A DNA stretch of 64,000 bases, from NCBI RefSeq assembly GCF_016745255.1, contig NZ_JADOEQ010000010.1:105167-169166 (forward strand). The letters are read 5' to 3'. The notes under the pieces were generated by a model, which was not told where the DNA came from, ran no database searches, and saw nothing but the letters and a program-made list of their open reading frames with translations. The translations under genes and the position numbers were made by a program. Shown piece by piece: positions 17,698-25,514 of this stretch (positions are counted from its first letter, which is position 1; each line of letters begins with the position of its first letter). This DNA is from Enterococcus sp. BWR-S5 (lineage in GTDB: Bacteria > Bacillota > Bacilli > Lactobacillales > Enterococcaceae).

Positions 17698-17718
17698 ACA
17701 AAACAGAAAGGTTTAAGT
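17698..17718 (+). repeat. Right attachment repeat (attR-like)
   Basis: Copy of 15907-15927 with one mismatch. It preserves the ancestral synthase end, with TGA stop, next to the PssD-like start. Confidence 0.85.
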
Positions 17719-17729
17719 GAGGGATGACG

Positions 17730-19811
17730 ATGAAAAAATTACTTGTGTTTTTAGCTGCCTGTTTGGTGGTGAGTATTCCATCTGCAGCACAAGCTGAAAC
17801 GGAGGAGCAGAGCAATCACAGTTTTACACAGCCATTTCAAAATGTGACTGGCTCTTTGACGGGGACCTCTGTCAAAGCAACGATGTATTTCACCAGAATT
17901 GATTATTGGGATGTAAAAAAGGCAACGTTCAACCTGAAATATCAGATTACTCAACTGGAAAATGACGAGGCCTCCGATATAACGGTAGCTGTCAATGGCG
18001 TGAAATTTTACTCTTGGCGACCAGACAAAACAACAGAAATCCAAAATGAAACAATCGATATTCCCTTAGATTTAGTCAGCAGCTCCAACACACTTACGGT
18101 TGAAGGGCAGATTATTAATGCAGAGGGAACTGACAGCTATAAACTTGTGCAGACTCCGGCGAATTGGTTGACCATTTATGACGGATCAAATGTGAATTTC
18201 CAATATGATTTGATGTTGCCGGAAAATACCATTCACTCTTTTTATAATCATTTTGCAGGTGCTGATACGATTGCCAATCAACAAAGCACAATTGTTGTTC
18301 CGACGGATGCATCTGCGGCGGAGTTGTCAGCAGCATCATATGCTTTGACAGGTGTTTCAAGAATTATTACAGCCAGCGAAAACTATTTGCCTCTGCAGTC
18401 GTTATCTGATGAAGCTGCGCTAGCAAAACCATATGTGCTGATTATCAGCAGGTATGATGAACTGCCGGAAAAATATAAGAGTCAGATTGATGAAAAAGAA
18501 ATCAAAGACAAGGCGCTGCTGAAGTTCTTTAATACAGAACAACAACATGTTCTGGTTGCGACTTCCAACGATGAGACACAATTGATGAATGCAGGGCGTT
18601 ATATCGCCAACCAAGAATTGATGACTCAGACAGAAAAGGCAGAGAAGGTTATTGATGAAAACACGAAAACCTTTACCTCCTCTTTAGAGTTTGATGGGAA
18701 TATTCCGTTGACCTCAAGTGGTGATAAGCTTACCGGCAGTTACCATCAAGAGCAGGTTTACTTTGTAGATTTACCAGTTGATAGAAACAATGCAGATGGA
18801 AGCTCATTGGATATTCACATGAAGTATTCTGATAATCTGAATTTCGATAATTCCTTAGTAACTGTTTATGTCAATGATTTACCAATCGGCAGCCAAAAGC
18901 TCAGCAGAAACAAAGCAAACGGCGATCAGCTACAGCTTGATTTTCCTAAAGGTTTGGAAATTTCCGATGCGTTTGTCATCAAAGTTGCCTTTGATTTGAA
19001 TGTAGATAATCCTGAGGTATTGAGAAATAGTGATACTCCTTGGGCACTGATTGAAAATGATTCTAATGTGTTTATTCAAACCGAGGAATCAGATGAAGTG
19101 CTTTTCTCTAACTATCCTAATGTATTCATTCAGAATCAAACCTATGCAGATTTAGGCGTTGTCTTGCCGGAAAAACTAGATACTGATTATTTCAAGGCAT
19201 TGACAAATGTACTCAACCTTCTTGGAAATTATACACAAAGTAACACGGGAGATATCACCTATTATCAAAGTGAACCAAGTAAGAAGGAATTGGTATCCCA
19301 TAACTTGATTATTCTTGGAACACCAAAGGATAACCCATTAATTAAAAAAATGAACAAGGATCTATATTTCCAATACTCTGATTCGTTTGATACATTTATT
19401 TCTAATGAAAAGCTGAGTATTGAATCTGATTATGGCAAAAGTATCGGAACGGCTCAGCTCTTATTTTCTCCTTACAACAAGGAAGCTGTGTCACTCGTTT
19501 TAACGGGGGTTAATTCTGAAACTGTTTATCTGGCCTCTACTCAGCTAAAATCCCAGGCCAATACATCGATTTATCAAGGGGATGCTGTTGTCGTTGATGG
19601 AAATTACCGCCGCTATGATTATCGCTTTAAGAAGGAAGCTTCTGCAGAGGAAGAGGATTCAGTCATTTCAAGAATCATTAGTCAGAAGGATGCCTTGATT
19701 TACAGCATCGTCTTTATTCTTGCCGTCGTAACTGTAGCGTTGGTTCTGTACTACATTATTAAACGTTATTATCCAAATATAGGTGGAAAGGGGGAGGACC
19801 GAGATGAATGA
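17730..19811 (+). CDS. BcsB-like EPS co-polymerase (PssD/YdaN-like)
   Basis: Large extracytoplasmic membrane-anchored partner of the synthase. It has a signal peptide (LLVFLAACLVVSIPSAAQAE), two repeated carbohydrate-binding/flavodoxin-like halves as in cellulose-synthase subunit B (for example ASDITVAVNGVKFYSW and NSLVTVYVNDLPIGSQKL, both nucleated by a VNxxP/V-type loop), and a C-terminal membrane helix before KRYYPN. It has 693 residues. GTGAGGG lies 7 bases before the ATG at 17730, favouring it over the ATG at 17724. It overlaps the next gene by 8 bases. Together with the GT2 protein it would form the secretion complex. Confidence 0.82.
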   Translation: MKKLLVFLAACLVVSIPSAAQAETEEQSNHSFTQPFQNVTGSLTGTSVKATMYFTRIDYWDVKKATFNLKYQITQLENDEASDITVAVNGVKFYSWRPDKTTEIQNETIDIPLDLVSSSNTLTVEGQIINAEGTDSYKLVQTPANWLTIYDGSNVNFQYDLMLPENTIHSFYNHFAGADTIANQQSTIVVPTDASAAELSAASYALTGVSRIITASENYLPLQSLSDEAALAKPYVLIISRYDELPEKYKSQIDEKEIKDKALLKFFNTEQQHVLVATSNDETQLMNAGRYIANQELMTQTEKAEKVIDENTKTFTSSLEFDGNIPLTSSGDKLTGSYHQEQVYFVDLPVDRNNADGSSLDIHMKYSDNLNFDNSLVTVYVNDLPIGSQKLSRNKANGDQLQLDFPKGLEISDAFVIKVAFDLNVDNPEVLRNSDTPWALIENDSNVFIQTEESDEVLFSNYPNVFIQNQTYADLGVVLPEKLDTDYFKALTNVLNLLGNYTQSNTGDITYYQSEPSKKELVSHNLIILGTPKDNPLIKKMNKDLYFQYSDSFDTFISNEKLSIESDYGKSIGTAQLLFSPYNKEAVSLVLTGVNSETVYLASTQLKSQANTSIYQGDAVVVDGNYRRYDYRFKKEASAEEEDSVISRIISQKDALIYSIVFILAVVTVALVLYYIIKRYYPNIGGKGEDRDE

Positions 19812-20655
19812 TAGTAAAAAACGCGGTGTAATTATGGACCTGTGTCTGTTGGGCTTCATGACAGTTGTTCTCCTGACTGCCATTTTTATGGCGATTGGAC
19901 CGCTTGGTTTCTTTTTCAATTTGATTTGTCTCATGGTCACCTTCATACTTGTGATTATCACTTATTTCACAAGTATTGTTACGGGCTTGATTTTCAACCT
20001 ATTGTTTTTCTTTGCTCAACTTGTCTATGTTTTCTATGTTAGTATGTATAAAGATGGTTTTTCTCTCGGTTATGTTTTTTGGCTGATTGTTCCGCCGGTG
20101 TTATGTTTGCTGATATATGGTATTACGTTACGACTCAGGGAACAAATTGCAGAGAATATTCAATTGAGAAGAAGTAACACGCGATTAACAGCTTTGGATC
20201 AAGAAACCAATTTACGAACCTTGAATATGTTTGACGAAGATTTTTCTGTTTTGGCAATGGGAACACAAGACCATCCAACACAGCTCAATATGATGATTAT
20301 TCGGATTCGTTACTGGGATAGTTTGAAATCCAGACTGACAAATGATCAAACGAAGGAACTGATACACATGATTACGGAGCAGGTCAATACCTGTTACAAC
20401 GATCAAAACTTCAAATATATCATCGATCACAGTGTTCCTACTTGGGGAGTCTTGACTTTTCACGAGATGAACGAGTTGAAAGTGATTCGCGCACGTTTAA
20501 AGGAAGACCTTCAAAAGAAAGTAGCTACTTCTGAAATTTTGGGCAGCCTTAAAATTGAATTGATTATTTCAATTGCCAACTATGACAAGGAAGAAAACAA
20601 AACCTCCACTGATTTGCTGGCGGCTGGGATTAGAGAACTGCAATATGATGTTTAG
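19804..20655 (+). CDS. Degenerate GGDEF membrane receptor (PssE/YdaK-like)
   Basis: Putative c-di-GMP-sensing regulator of the EPS synthase. Four or so N-terminal membrane helices (residues about 14-105) precede a GGDEF-fold domain starting near LDQETNLRTLNMFDEDF. The catalytic GGDEF motif is replaced by WGVLT (Trp214-Gly215), so cyclase activity is not expected. At the I-site position RxxD the sequence is YIID (205-208): Asp208 is kept but the Arg is lost. In Listeria PssE and Bacillus YdaK the degenerate domain is a c-di-GMP receptor; binding here is therefore uncertain. The start at 19804 follows GGGGGAGGACCGAG and overlaps the previous stop. Confidence 0.78.
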   Translation: MNDSKKRGVIMDLCLLGFMTVVLLTAIFMAIGPLGFFFNLICLMVTFILVIITYFTSIVTGLIFNLLFFFAQLVYVFYVSMYKDGFSLGYVFWLIVPPVLCLLIYGITLRLREQIAENIQLRRSNTRLTALDQETNLRTLNMFDEDFSVLAMGTQDHPTQLNMMIIRIRYWDSLKSRLTNDQTKELIHMITEQVNTCYNDQNFKYIIDHSVPTWGVLTFHEMNELKVIRARLKEDLQKKVATSEILGSLKIELIISIANYDKEENKTSTDLLAAGIRELQYDV

Positions 20656-20741
20656 TTAGCCGTGAATCATTTATTGGATTGAAATAGGACGATCGGGATT
20701 GATACAGCGAATGATAACCTGAAGATTGGAGTGTGGATGGA

Positions 20742-21839
20742 ATGAAGAAAGTAATTGTAGTTTTTGGTACGAGGCCGGAAGCTATCAAGATGTGCCCGTT
20801 AGTGAATGAGCTGAAAAAGCGAGCTTCCTTAGATGTAAAGGTCTGTGTTACCGGTCAGCATAGAGAAATGCTGGATCAGGTGTTAAAAGTATTCGGTGTA
20901 GAGCCTGACTATGACTTAGCGATTATGAAAAAAAATCAGACATTGTTCGATGTAACCAGTGCCATTCTGTTAAGCATTAAGCCAGTCCTCGAGCTTGAAA
21001 AGCCTGATGTTGTCTTGGTTCATGGCGACACAACGACAACCTTTGCGACTGCCTTAGCTAGTTTCTATCTTCAGATTCCGGTTGGTCACGTAGAAGCTGG
21101 TCTGCGAACATACAATATCTATTCTCCATTTCCGGAAGAGTTCAATCGTCAAGCGGTTGGTTTGGTCGGTAAATTCCATTTTGCTCCTACAGAGACAGCA
21201 AAGGAACACTTGTTGAAGGAAGGAAAGTCTGCTTCTGATATCTATGTCACAGGAAACACTGCAATCGACGCGTTAGAGACAACAATCAGTTCCTCCTATC
21301 ATCACAAGGAGCTTGACTGGGTAGGAGAGGACCGCTTAATTTTGATTACAGCTCATCGGAGAGAAAACTTAGGTGAGCCAATGGAGCATATGTTTAAAGC
21401 AATCAGAAGAATCATTGATGAACACGAGGATGTGAAGGCTATCTACCCAATCCATCTAAATCCTAAGGTGAGAGAAGCCGCAGATAAATATCTTTCCGGT
21501 GATGATCGTATTCACCTGATTGACCCACTGGAGGTTGTTGATTTTCATAATTTTATGGAGAGAAGCTACTTGATACTGACCGACAGCGGGGGCATACAGG
21601 AAGAAGCGCCGTCCCTTGGAAAACCTGTTCTTGTTATGAGAGACACAACTGAGCGCCCTGAAGGTGTTGAAGCTGGTACGCTCAAGTTGGTGGGTACTGA
21701 TGAAGAAACAATTTATAAGAGCTTCAAGCAGCTGCTGGAGGACCCTAAAGAGTACGAACGAATGAGTCACGCCAGCAATCCTTATGGTGATGGTTTGGCT
21801 TCAAAACGAATTGCAGATATTCTTGAGGAAAAAATTTAA
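20742..21839 (+). CDS. mnaA: UDP-N-acetylglucosamine 2-epimerase (non-hydrolysing)
   Basis: Interconverts UDP-GlcNAc and UDP-ManNAc in the cytoplasm. The start (KKVIVVFGTRPEAIKMCP), VHGDTTTTFA, HVEAGLRT, the PFPEEFNRQ segment, AHRREN and SDSGGIQEEAPS are all family hallmarks; 365 residues. The frame opens at a GTG at 20733, but the ATG at 20742 begins the conserved start. It follows the PssE-like gene by 86 bases with no terminator and is itself followed by a strong one, so it is probably the last gene of the EPS operon. It would provide UDP-ManNAc, the expected precursor of a Pss-type ManNAc polymer. Confidence 0.93.
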   Translation: MKKVIVVFGTRPEAIKMCPLVNELKKRASLDVKVCVTGQHREMLDQVLKVFGVEPDYDLAIMKKNQTLFDVTSAILLSIKPVLELEKPDVVLVHGDTTTTFATALASFYLQIPVGHVEAGLRTYNIYSPFPEEFNRQAVGLVGKFHFAPTETAKEHLLKEGKSASDIYVTGNTAIDALETTISSSYHHKELDWVGEDRLILITAHRRENLGEPMEHMFKAIRRIIDEHEDVKAIYPIHLNPKVREAADKYLSGDDRIHLIDPLEVVDFHNFMERSYLILTDSGGIQEEAPSLGKPVLVMRDTTERPEGVEAGTLKLVGTDEETIYKSFKQLLEDPKEYERMSHASNPYGDGLASKRIADILEEKI

Positions 21840-21840
21840 A

Positions 21841-21896
21841 ACAGAAGACCTGCTTTGAGTCATAATCAATACTCAAAGCAGGTCTTCTGTTTTTTA
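21841..21896 (+). terminator. Terminator of the EPS operon
   Basis: Perfect 20-base stem (21841-21860 with 21871-21890), 10-base loop, followed by a T run. Confidence 0.92.
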
Positions 21897-21921
21897 TTTG
21901 GTCTTACAGAGTTATAAAGGA

Positions 21922-23844
21922 TTAAAGTTTTTCAGGAATCATAGTCGCTTGTTTCTGAGATTTCATCGGCTTATCTGTATTGGTAGGGATTGTTCGGAGT
22001 AGTCTCAGTCCGTTAAGAATAACTAGGATTGTACTGCCCTCATGACCAATTACACCAAGCGGAAGATTAATTACTTGGAAAAGATTAGAAAAAATCAATA
22101 CTAAAATTACTGCGGCGGAGAAAATGATATTTTGAAGGACAATTCGTTTAAGCTTCTTTGATAGCAGATGGCTCATTTGCAGCTTTTCAAGGTCATTTTT
22201 CATCAAAACGACATCTGCAACATCCATCGCAACATCTGTTCCTTCACCCATCGCTACACCGATCGCTGCATTGGCTAAGGCCGGCGCATCGTTTATCCCA
22301 TCACCAACCATTCCGTTTACGCCATATTTCTCTTTTTGTTCCTTAATTAAGCGAGTTTTATCTTCAGGTAAACAGTTTGCATGAATTTCGTTGATAGGTA
22401 AAGCTTTTCCGACTGCCTGAGCCGTTTTCAAATGGTCTCCGGTAATCATTGTTGTATGAATCCCATTCTCTGTGAAGTAGGTTAGAACCTGTTCAGCCTC
22501 TGGTTTTGGCAAATCCAACAAACCAAAGTAGGCTGCCAGCTGATCCTCTTTAAATAGGTAAATCACTGTTTTTCCTTCATCATGTAAAGTCTCAATATTC
22601 TGCATCAAGTCGGTTGAAAATGGTGCTGTTTCTGCGAAGCTTTGCTTCCCGATTCGCCAAGTTGTTCCGGAAACCGAAGCCTCCATACCAAATCCAACGA
22701 TGTTTTTTACTGTAAGATTATCTAGCAAAGGAACGGAATCGTCTTTAAAGTAAGACATGATAGCTTGTGCCAACGGGTGGGTAGATTTTTGCTCCATCGA
22801 AAGCAGAATATCAAGCCCTTCTTTATTTTCAGTTAGAAAAACAGCATTGGTCACGGTTGGTTTTCCTTCAGTCAAGGTTCCTGTTTTATCAAAGGCAATC
22901 GCTCGTAATTCAGCTAGATTTTCAAGATATACGCCGCCTTTGAAAAGTACGCCATTTCGAGCGCCGTTTGAGATAGCCGCTAATGTTGCCGGTGTAGCGG
23001 AAGCCACCAAAGCACAGGGGGAAGCAACCACAAGAAGAACCATGCCACGATAAAAGCTTTCGTCCCAGCTCCAGCCAAGAAAAAGGTAGGGGATAAGAAT
23101 CATCAAAGGGATGATAATCAATACCACTTTTACATAGACATTTTCAATTCGTTCAATAAAACTGGCTGTTTTTGACGGAGTATTTTGCGCTTCATCTACT
23201 AAACGAATAATCTTGGCAAATAGTGTATCTTCAGTGTTTTTTGTAACCTTCATGGTAAATGACTCACCTAGATTAATTGTGCCGCCAAACAGTTCATCGC
23301 CATCCTTCTTTTCGACGGGAATAGATTCGCCACTGACTGCAGCTTCATCAATTGAGCTATTTCCTTCCAGCAGTAAGCCATCGATTGGAATGCTGGCTCC
23401 TTTGGGAACGAGCAGCTGATCGCCAATTTGCAGCTCGCTGACAGCCAGCTCCTTCGTTTGACCATCTGGCATCATTTTAAGTGCTGTTTCAGGTTGCAGA
23501 TTAATCAAATTAGAAATTTCTTTTTTACTTTTGTTGGTTGCATATTCTTCTAACGCACCGCTTAAACAGAAGATAAAGGTTAACATTGCGCCTTCGAACC
23601 AGTTACCGATGATACATGCACCAATAGCTGCCAGAGCCATCAATAAGTCGACATTCAAGTGCTTATTTTCAAAGGTGTCAATCAAACCTTCTTTCGTTTG
23701 CTTAAACCCACCGAATAAAATTGCGAGAATAAATGCTGCTGGATAAAGAGCTAATTGGGCTGTTTCCATGATTAGTCCGGTAAGCATGAATAAAAGACAT
23801 AGGACAGTAGCAAGCAGTGCTTGTTTTTCTTTGGATAATTTCAT
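21922..23844 (-). CDS. P1B-4-type metal-efflux ATPase (PfeT/FrvA/ZosA-like)
   Basis: Transition-metal P-type ATPase, probably exporting Fe(II) and perhaps Co(II) or Zn(II). It shows the phosphorylation motif DKTGTLTEGKP, GDGINDAP in the hinge, SPC in the metal-binding membrane helix, and HEGST in a late helix (GVIGHEGSTILVILNG). SPC plus HEGST marks the P1B-4 subgroup rather than CPC copper or CPC-Asp zinc/cadmium pumps. No N-terminal metal-binding domain is present. GAGGAGG at 23853-23859 favours the ATG at 23844 over two upstream starts. Two Fur/PerR-type boxes lie upstream, fitting iron or peroxide control as for Bacillus PfeT and Listeria FrvA. Confidence 0.88.
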   Translation of the reverse strand: MKLSKEKQALLATVLCLLFMLTGLIMETAQLALYPAAFILAILFGGFKQTKEGLIDTFENKHLNVDLLMALAAIGACIIGNWFEGAMLTFIFCLSGALEEYATNKSKKEISNLINLQPETALKMMPDGQTKELAVSELQIGDQLLVPKGASIPIDGLLLEGNSSIDEAAVSGESIPVEKKDGDELFGGTINLGESFTMKVTKNTEDTLFAKIIRLVDEAQNTPSKTASFIERIENVYVKVVLIIIPLMILIPYLFLGWSWDESFYRGMVLLVVASPCALVASATPATLAAISNGARNGVLFKGGVYLENLAELRAIAFDKTGTLTEGKPTVTNAVFLTENKEGLDILLSMEQKSTHPLAQAIMSYFKDDSVPLLDNLTVKNIVGFGMEASVSGTTWRIGKQSFAETAPFSTDLMQNIETLHDEGKTVIYLFKEDQLAAYFGLLDLPKPEAEQVLTYFTENGIHTTMITGDHLKTAQAVGKALPINEIHANCLPEDKTRLIKEQKEKYGVNGMVGDGINDAPALANAAIGVAMGEGTDVAMDVADVVLMKNDLEKLQMSHLLSKKLKRIVLQNIIFSAAVILVLIFSNLFQVINLPLGVIGHEGSTILVILNGLRLLRTIPTNTDKPMKSQKQATMIPEKL

Positions 23845-23916
23845 TTTCATCGCCTCCTCAATTAGAGCATAACACACTATCACTTATAATTGATAATAAA
23901 TATGTCTAATTGAGAA

Positions 23917-23931
23917 CGATAGTGATTATCA
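23917..23931 (-). promoter_or_regulatory. Fur/PerR-type box, promoter-proximal
   Basis: CGATAGTGATTATCA matches the 7-1-7 Fur core TGATAATNATTATCA with two mismatches. It lies 73 bases upstream of the ATPase start. Confidence 0.55.
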
Positions 23932-23988
23932 TTTAGAGGGAACCTAGTTATAAGTGGGTTTCTTGATTGGTGAAATTCTAATCTGTAA

Positions 23989-24003
23989 TGATAATCATTA
24001 TCA
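23989..24003 (-). promoter_or_regulatory. Perfect Fur-type 7-1-7 box
   Basis: TGATAATCATTATCA is an exact 7-1-7 palindrome, identical to the classical Fur core. It lies upstream of the metal-efflux ATPase. Fur, PerR or Zur could be the reader. Confidence 0.75.
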
Positions 24004-24018
24004 ATTGGAGAGTAAGAG

Positions 24019-24065
24019 AAAATCCTTTTTAAAAATAGAGAGGCTCCATTTCTAAAAAGGATTTT
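24019..24065 (-). terminator. Terminator of the beta-lactamase-fold gene
   Basis: AAAATCCTTTTTA (24019-24031) pairs with TAAAAAGGATTTT (24053-24065), with T-rich sequence on both sides. It lies just after the minus-strand gene end and may work in both directions. Confidence 0.75.
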
Positions 24066-24081
24066 TTTAACTATTTTCAGT

Positions 24082-25197
24082 TTATGACACGGGATATTTG
24101 TCTTCTTGAAGCTTCCACAGCTGATCTGTAAGAGCTGAAATAGCTTCTTTACCATTTTTTCCATTAGTAAATACAGAAAGGATGAACGGGTGAGAAGACT
24201 CAAGAATGCCCATATCATGAATGTCGTCATCATAAGAGCCAATCTTATGAGCAACTTTACCGGTTGTTAAAGCTGTTTCCAAACGTTCATGAAAAACTGT
24301 TTTCTTCATATAGTCATAAATTTTCTGATATTCCTTGTTTGTTTCTTTTTCCTTATAAAGCTTCAAAAGAATGTCTGCACCATCAGAGGACGAAAACTGC
24401 GTATCTTCAACATTTGCTTCTCGTTTGAAAAAGTATCTATACAGCTGTTTTTTTGCCTGATCGTTGCCGCCAAATAAACCGTAAAGCATATTTTTCGCAA
24501 TATTATCTGAATAAGTAATGTTGTATTCCTGAAGTGTTTGGAGGGAGTAGGTTGGTTGGATATTATTGATAATCCGACCGGTTCCTTCCTCATAATCCGT
24601 TTCTTCTTTATAAGTAATCGTGTCGTTCCATTTCAGGACGCCTTCATTTACCTTGTCAGCGACCATCATCGCTAAAGGAACTTTAATTGTACTGGCTGTA
24701 TAGAACTCTTTTTTTCCATTGACAGAAATTTCCTGACCTGTTGTCAAGTCAATATAGGTCACAGCCATCGTACCATTGAAGGAAGCAGACGCCTTGTCCA
24801 ATGTTTTTTGAATTTGATCATAAAATTCTTTTTCTGCAGCTTCAGTATCTGACTCAACATTTGGCTCTTCACTATTGGAAGCGACGGTTTGTTCAGGTAC
24901 AGGTTGAGCAATAGTACCTAAAGAAGACGTGTCGCTGGAAGAAACGGTAATCGCTGGCTGAGCAGTTGTTAAAGGCAATGAATGACTAAAATCAGTACTT
25001 GAATCTGCAGCAGCGCTTTGAACGTTTTCATCAGCTTGTTCATTCGTTGATGAAGCGGCTGATTGGCTCTCTGTTGTTGAGACGGATGTCTGTTCCACCG
25101 CATAGTCTAATGTATGGGTAGAAAAAAAGAAGACAATGATCAAAAAGAAACAAATAAAGAAAATCGTGCTATAGAAGCCTATTTTCTTTTTTTCCAC
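24082..25197 (-). CDS. Secreted class A beta-lactamase-fold serine hydrolase
   Basis: Extracellular membrane-anchored protein: a short basic start, one membrane helix (FYSTIFFICFFLIIVFFF), a long Ser/Thr/Gln-rich linker to about residue 160, then a beta-lactamase-like domain. The active-site triad is visible: STIK (Ser nucleophile and Lys), SDN (in ITYSDNIAKN) and KIG (in VAHKIGSYDD). No Glu-rich omega-loop signature of true class A enzymes was recognised. It may be a cell-wall D,D-peptidase or related hydrolase rather than a resistance enzyme. The frame opens at 25326, but the GTG at 25197 has AGAGAGGAAAG 8-9 bases upstream and begins the charged N-terminus. It has its own terminator. Confidence 0.8.
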   Translation of the reverse strand: MEKKKIGFYSTIFFICFFLIIVFFFSTHTLDYAVEQTSVSTTESQSAASSTNEQADENVQSAAADSSTDFSHSLPLTTAQPAITVSSSDTSSLGTIAQPVPEQTVASNSEEPNVESDTEAAEKEFYDQIQKTLDKASASFNGTMAVTYIDLTTGQEISVNGKKEFYTASTIKVPLAMMVADKVNEGVLKWNDTITYKEETDYEEGTGRIINNIQPTYSLQTLQEYNITYSDNIAKNMLYGLFGGNDQAKKQLYRYFFKREANVEDTQFSSSDGADILLKLYKEKETNKEYQKIYDYMKKTVFHERLETALTTGKVAHKIGSYDDDIHDMGILESSHPFILSVFTNGKNGKEAISALTDQLWKLQEDKYPVS

Positions 25198-25514
25198 TAT
25201 TTCTTTCCTCTCTAAAATAATTCTGAGACAGTTCCATTTAATCATTTTTCGAATTTTTTTGCAAGGTGAAGATAGAAAAGACCAATCTAAAGGAAAGAGA
25301 GAAGTGCTTTTTCCGATATAAAGCAAGCCTATCTAGTCAGTTTGAAGTGTACGATTATTGATAGATGGATTCGTTTTATTTTTTTGTCTGAGAGCAGGGC
25401 TGTGCCTTCCCATTCAATTTTTTCTTAGATATCAATTCTTTTAAGCTATTTTTAAGTTGGCAAGTCTAAAGTAAGACTAGTTCCGACATGATTATTTGGC
25501 TAGGAGGATATTAT

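Larger units (their letters stand above)
15907..17718. mobile_element. Relic of an integrative element inserted in the pssC-like 3' end
   Basis: Bounded by a near-identical 21-base direct repeat (15907-15927 and 17698-17718; core AAAACAGAAAGRTTTAAGT, one mismatch). Inside are a decayed tyrosine integrase whose 3' end faces the left repeat, and an LRR protein gene. In the right copy the sequence reads TERFK and then TGA, 11 bases before the PssD-like ATG, which is what an uninterrupted synthase gene would look like. The core thus behaves as attL/attR, with the target site in the synthase gene end. The element is too short and degraded to move on its own. Confidence 0.85.

Noticed and set aside
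24082..25197. Calling this gene a beta-lactam resistance enzyme
   Set aside because: The triad motifs alone do not separate hydrolases of the cell wall from true class A enzymes, and no omega-loop signature was found.
24082..25326. N-terminal extension of the beta-lactamase-fold protein to 25326
   Set aside because: The GTG at 25197 has a good ribosome binding site and begins a normal anchor; the extension has none.
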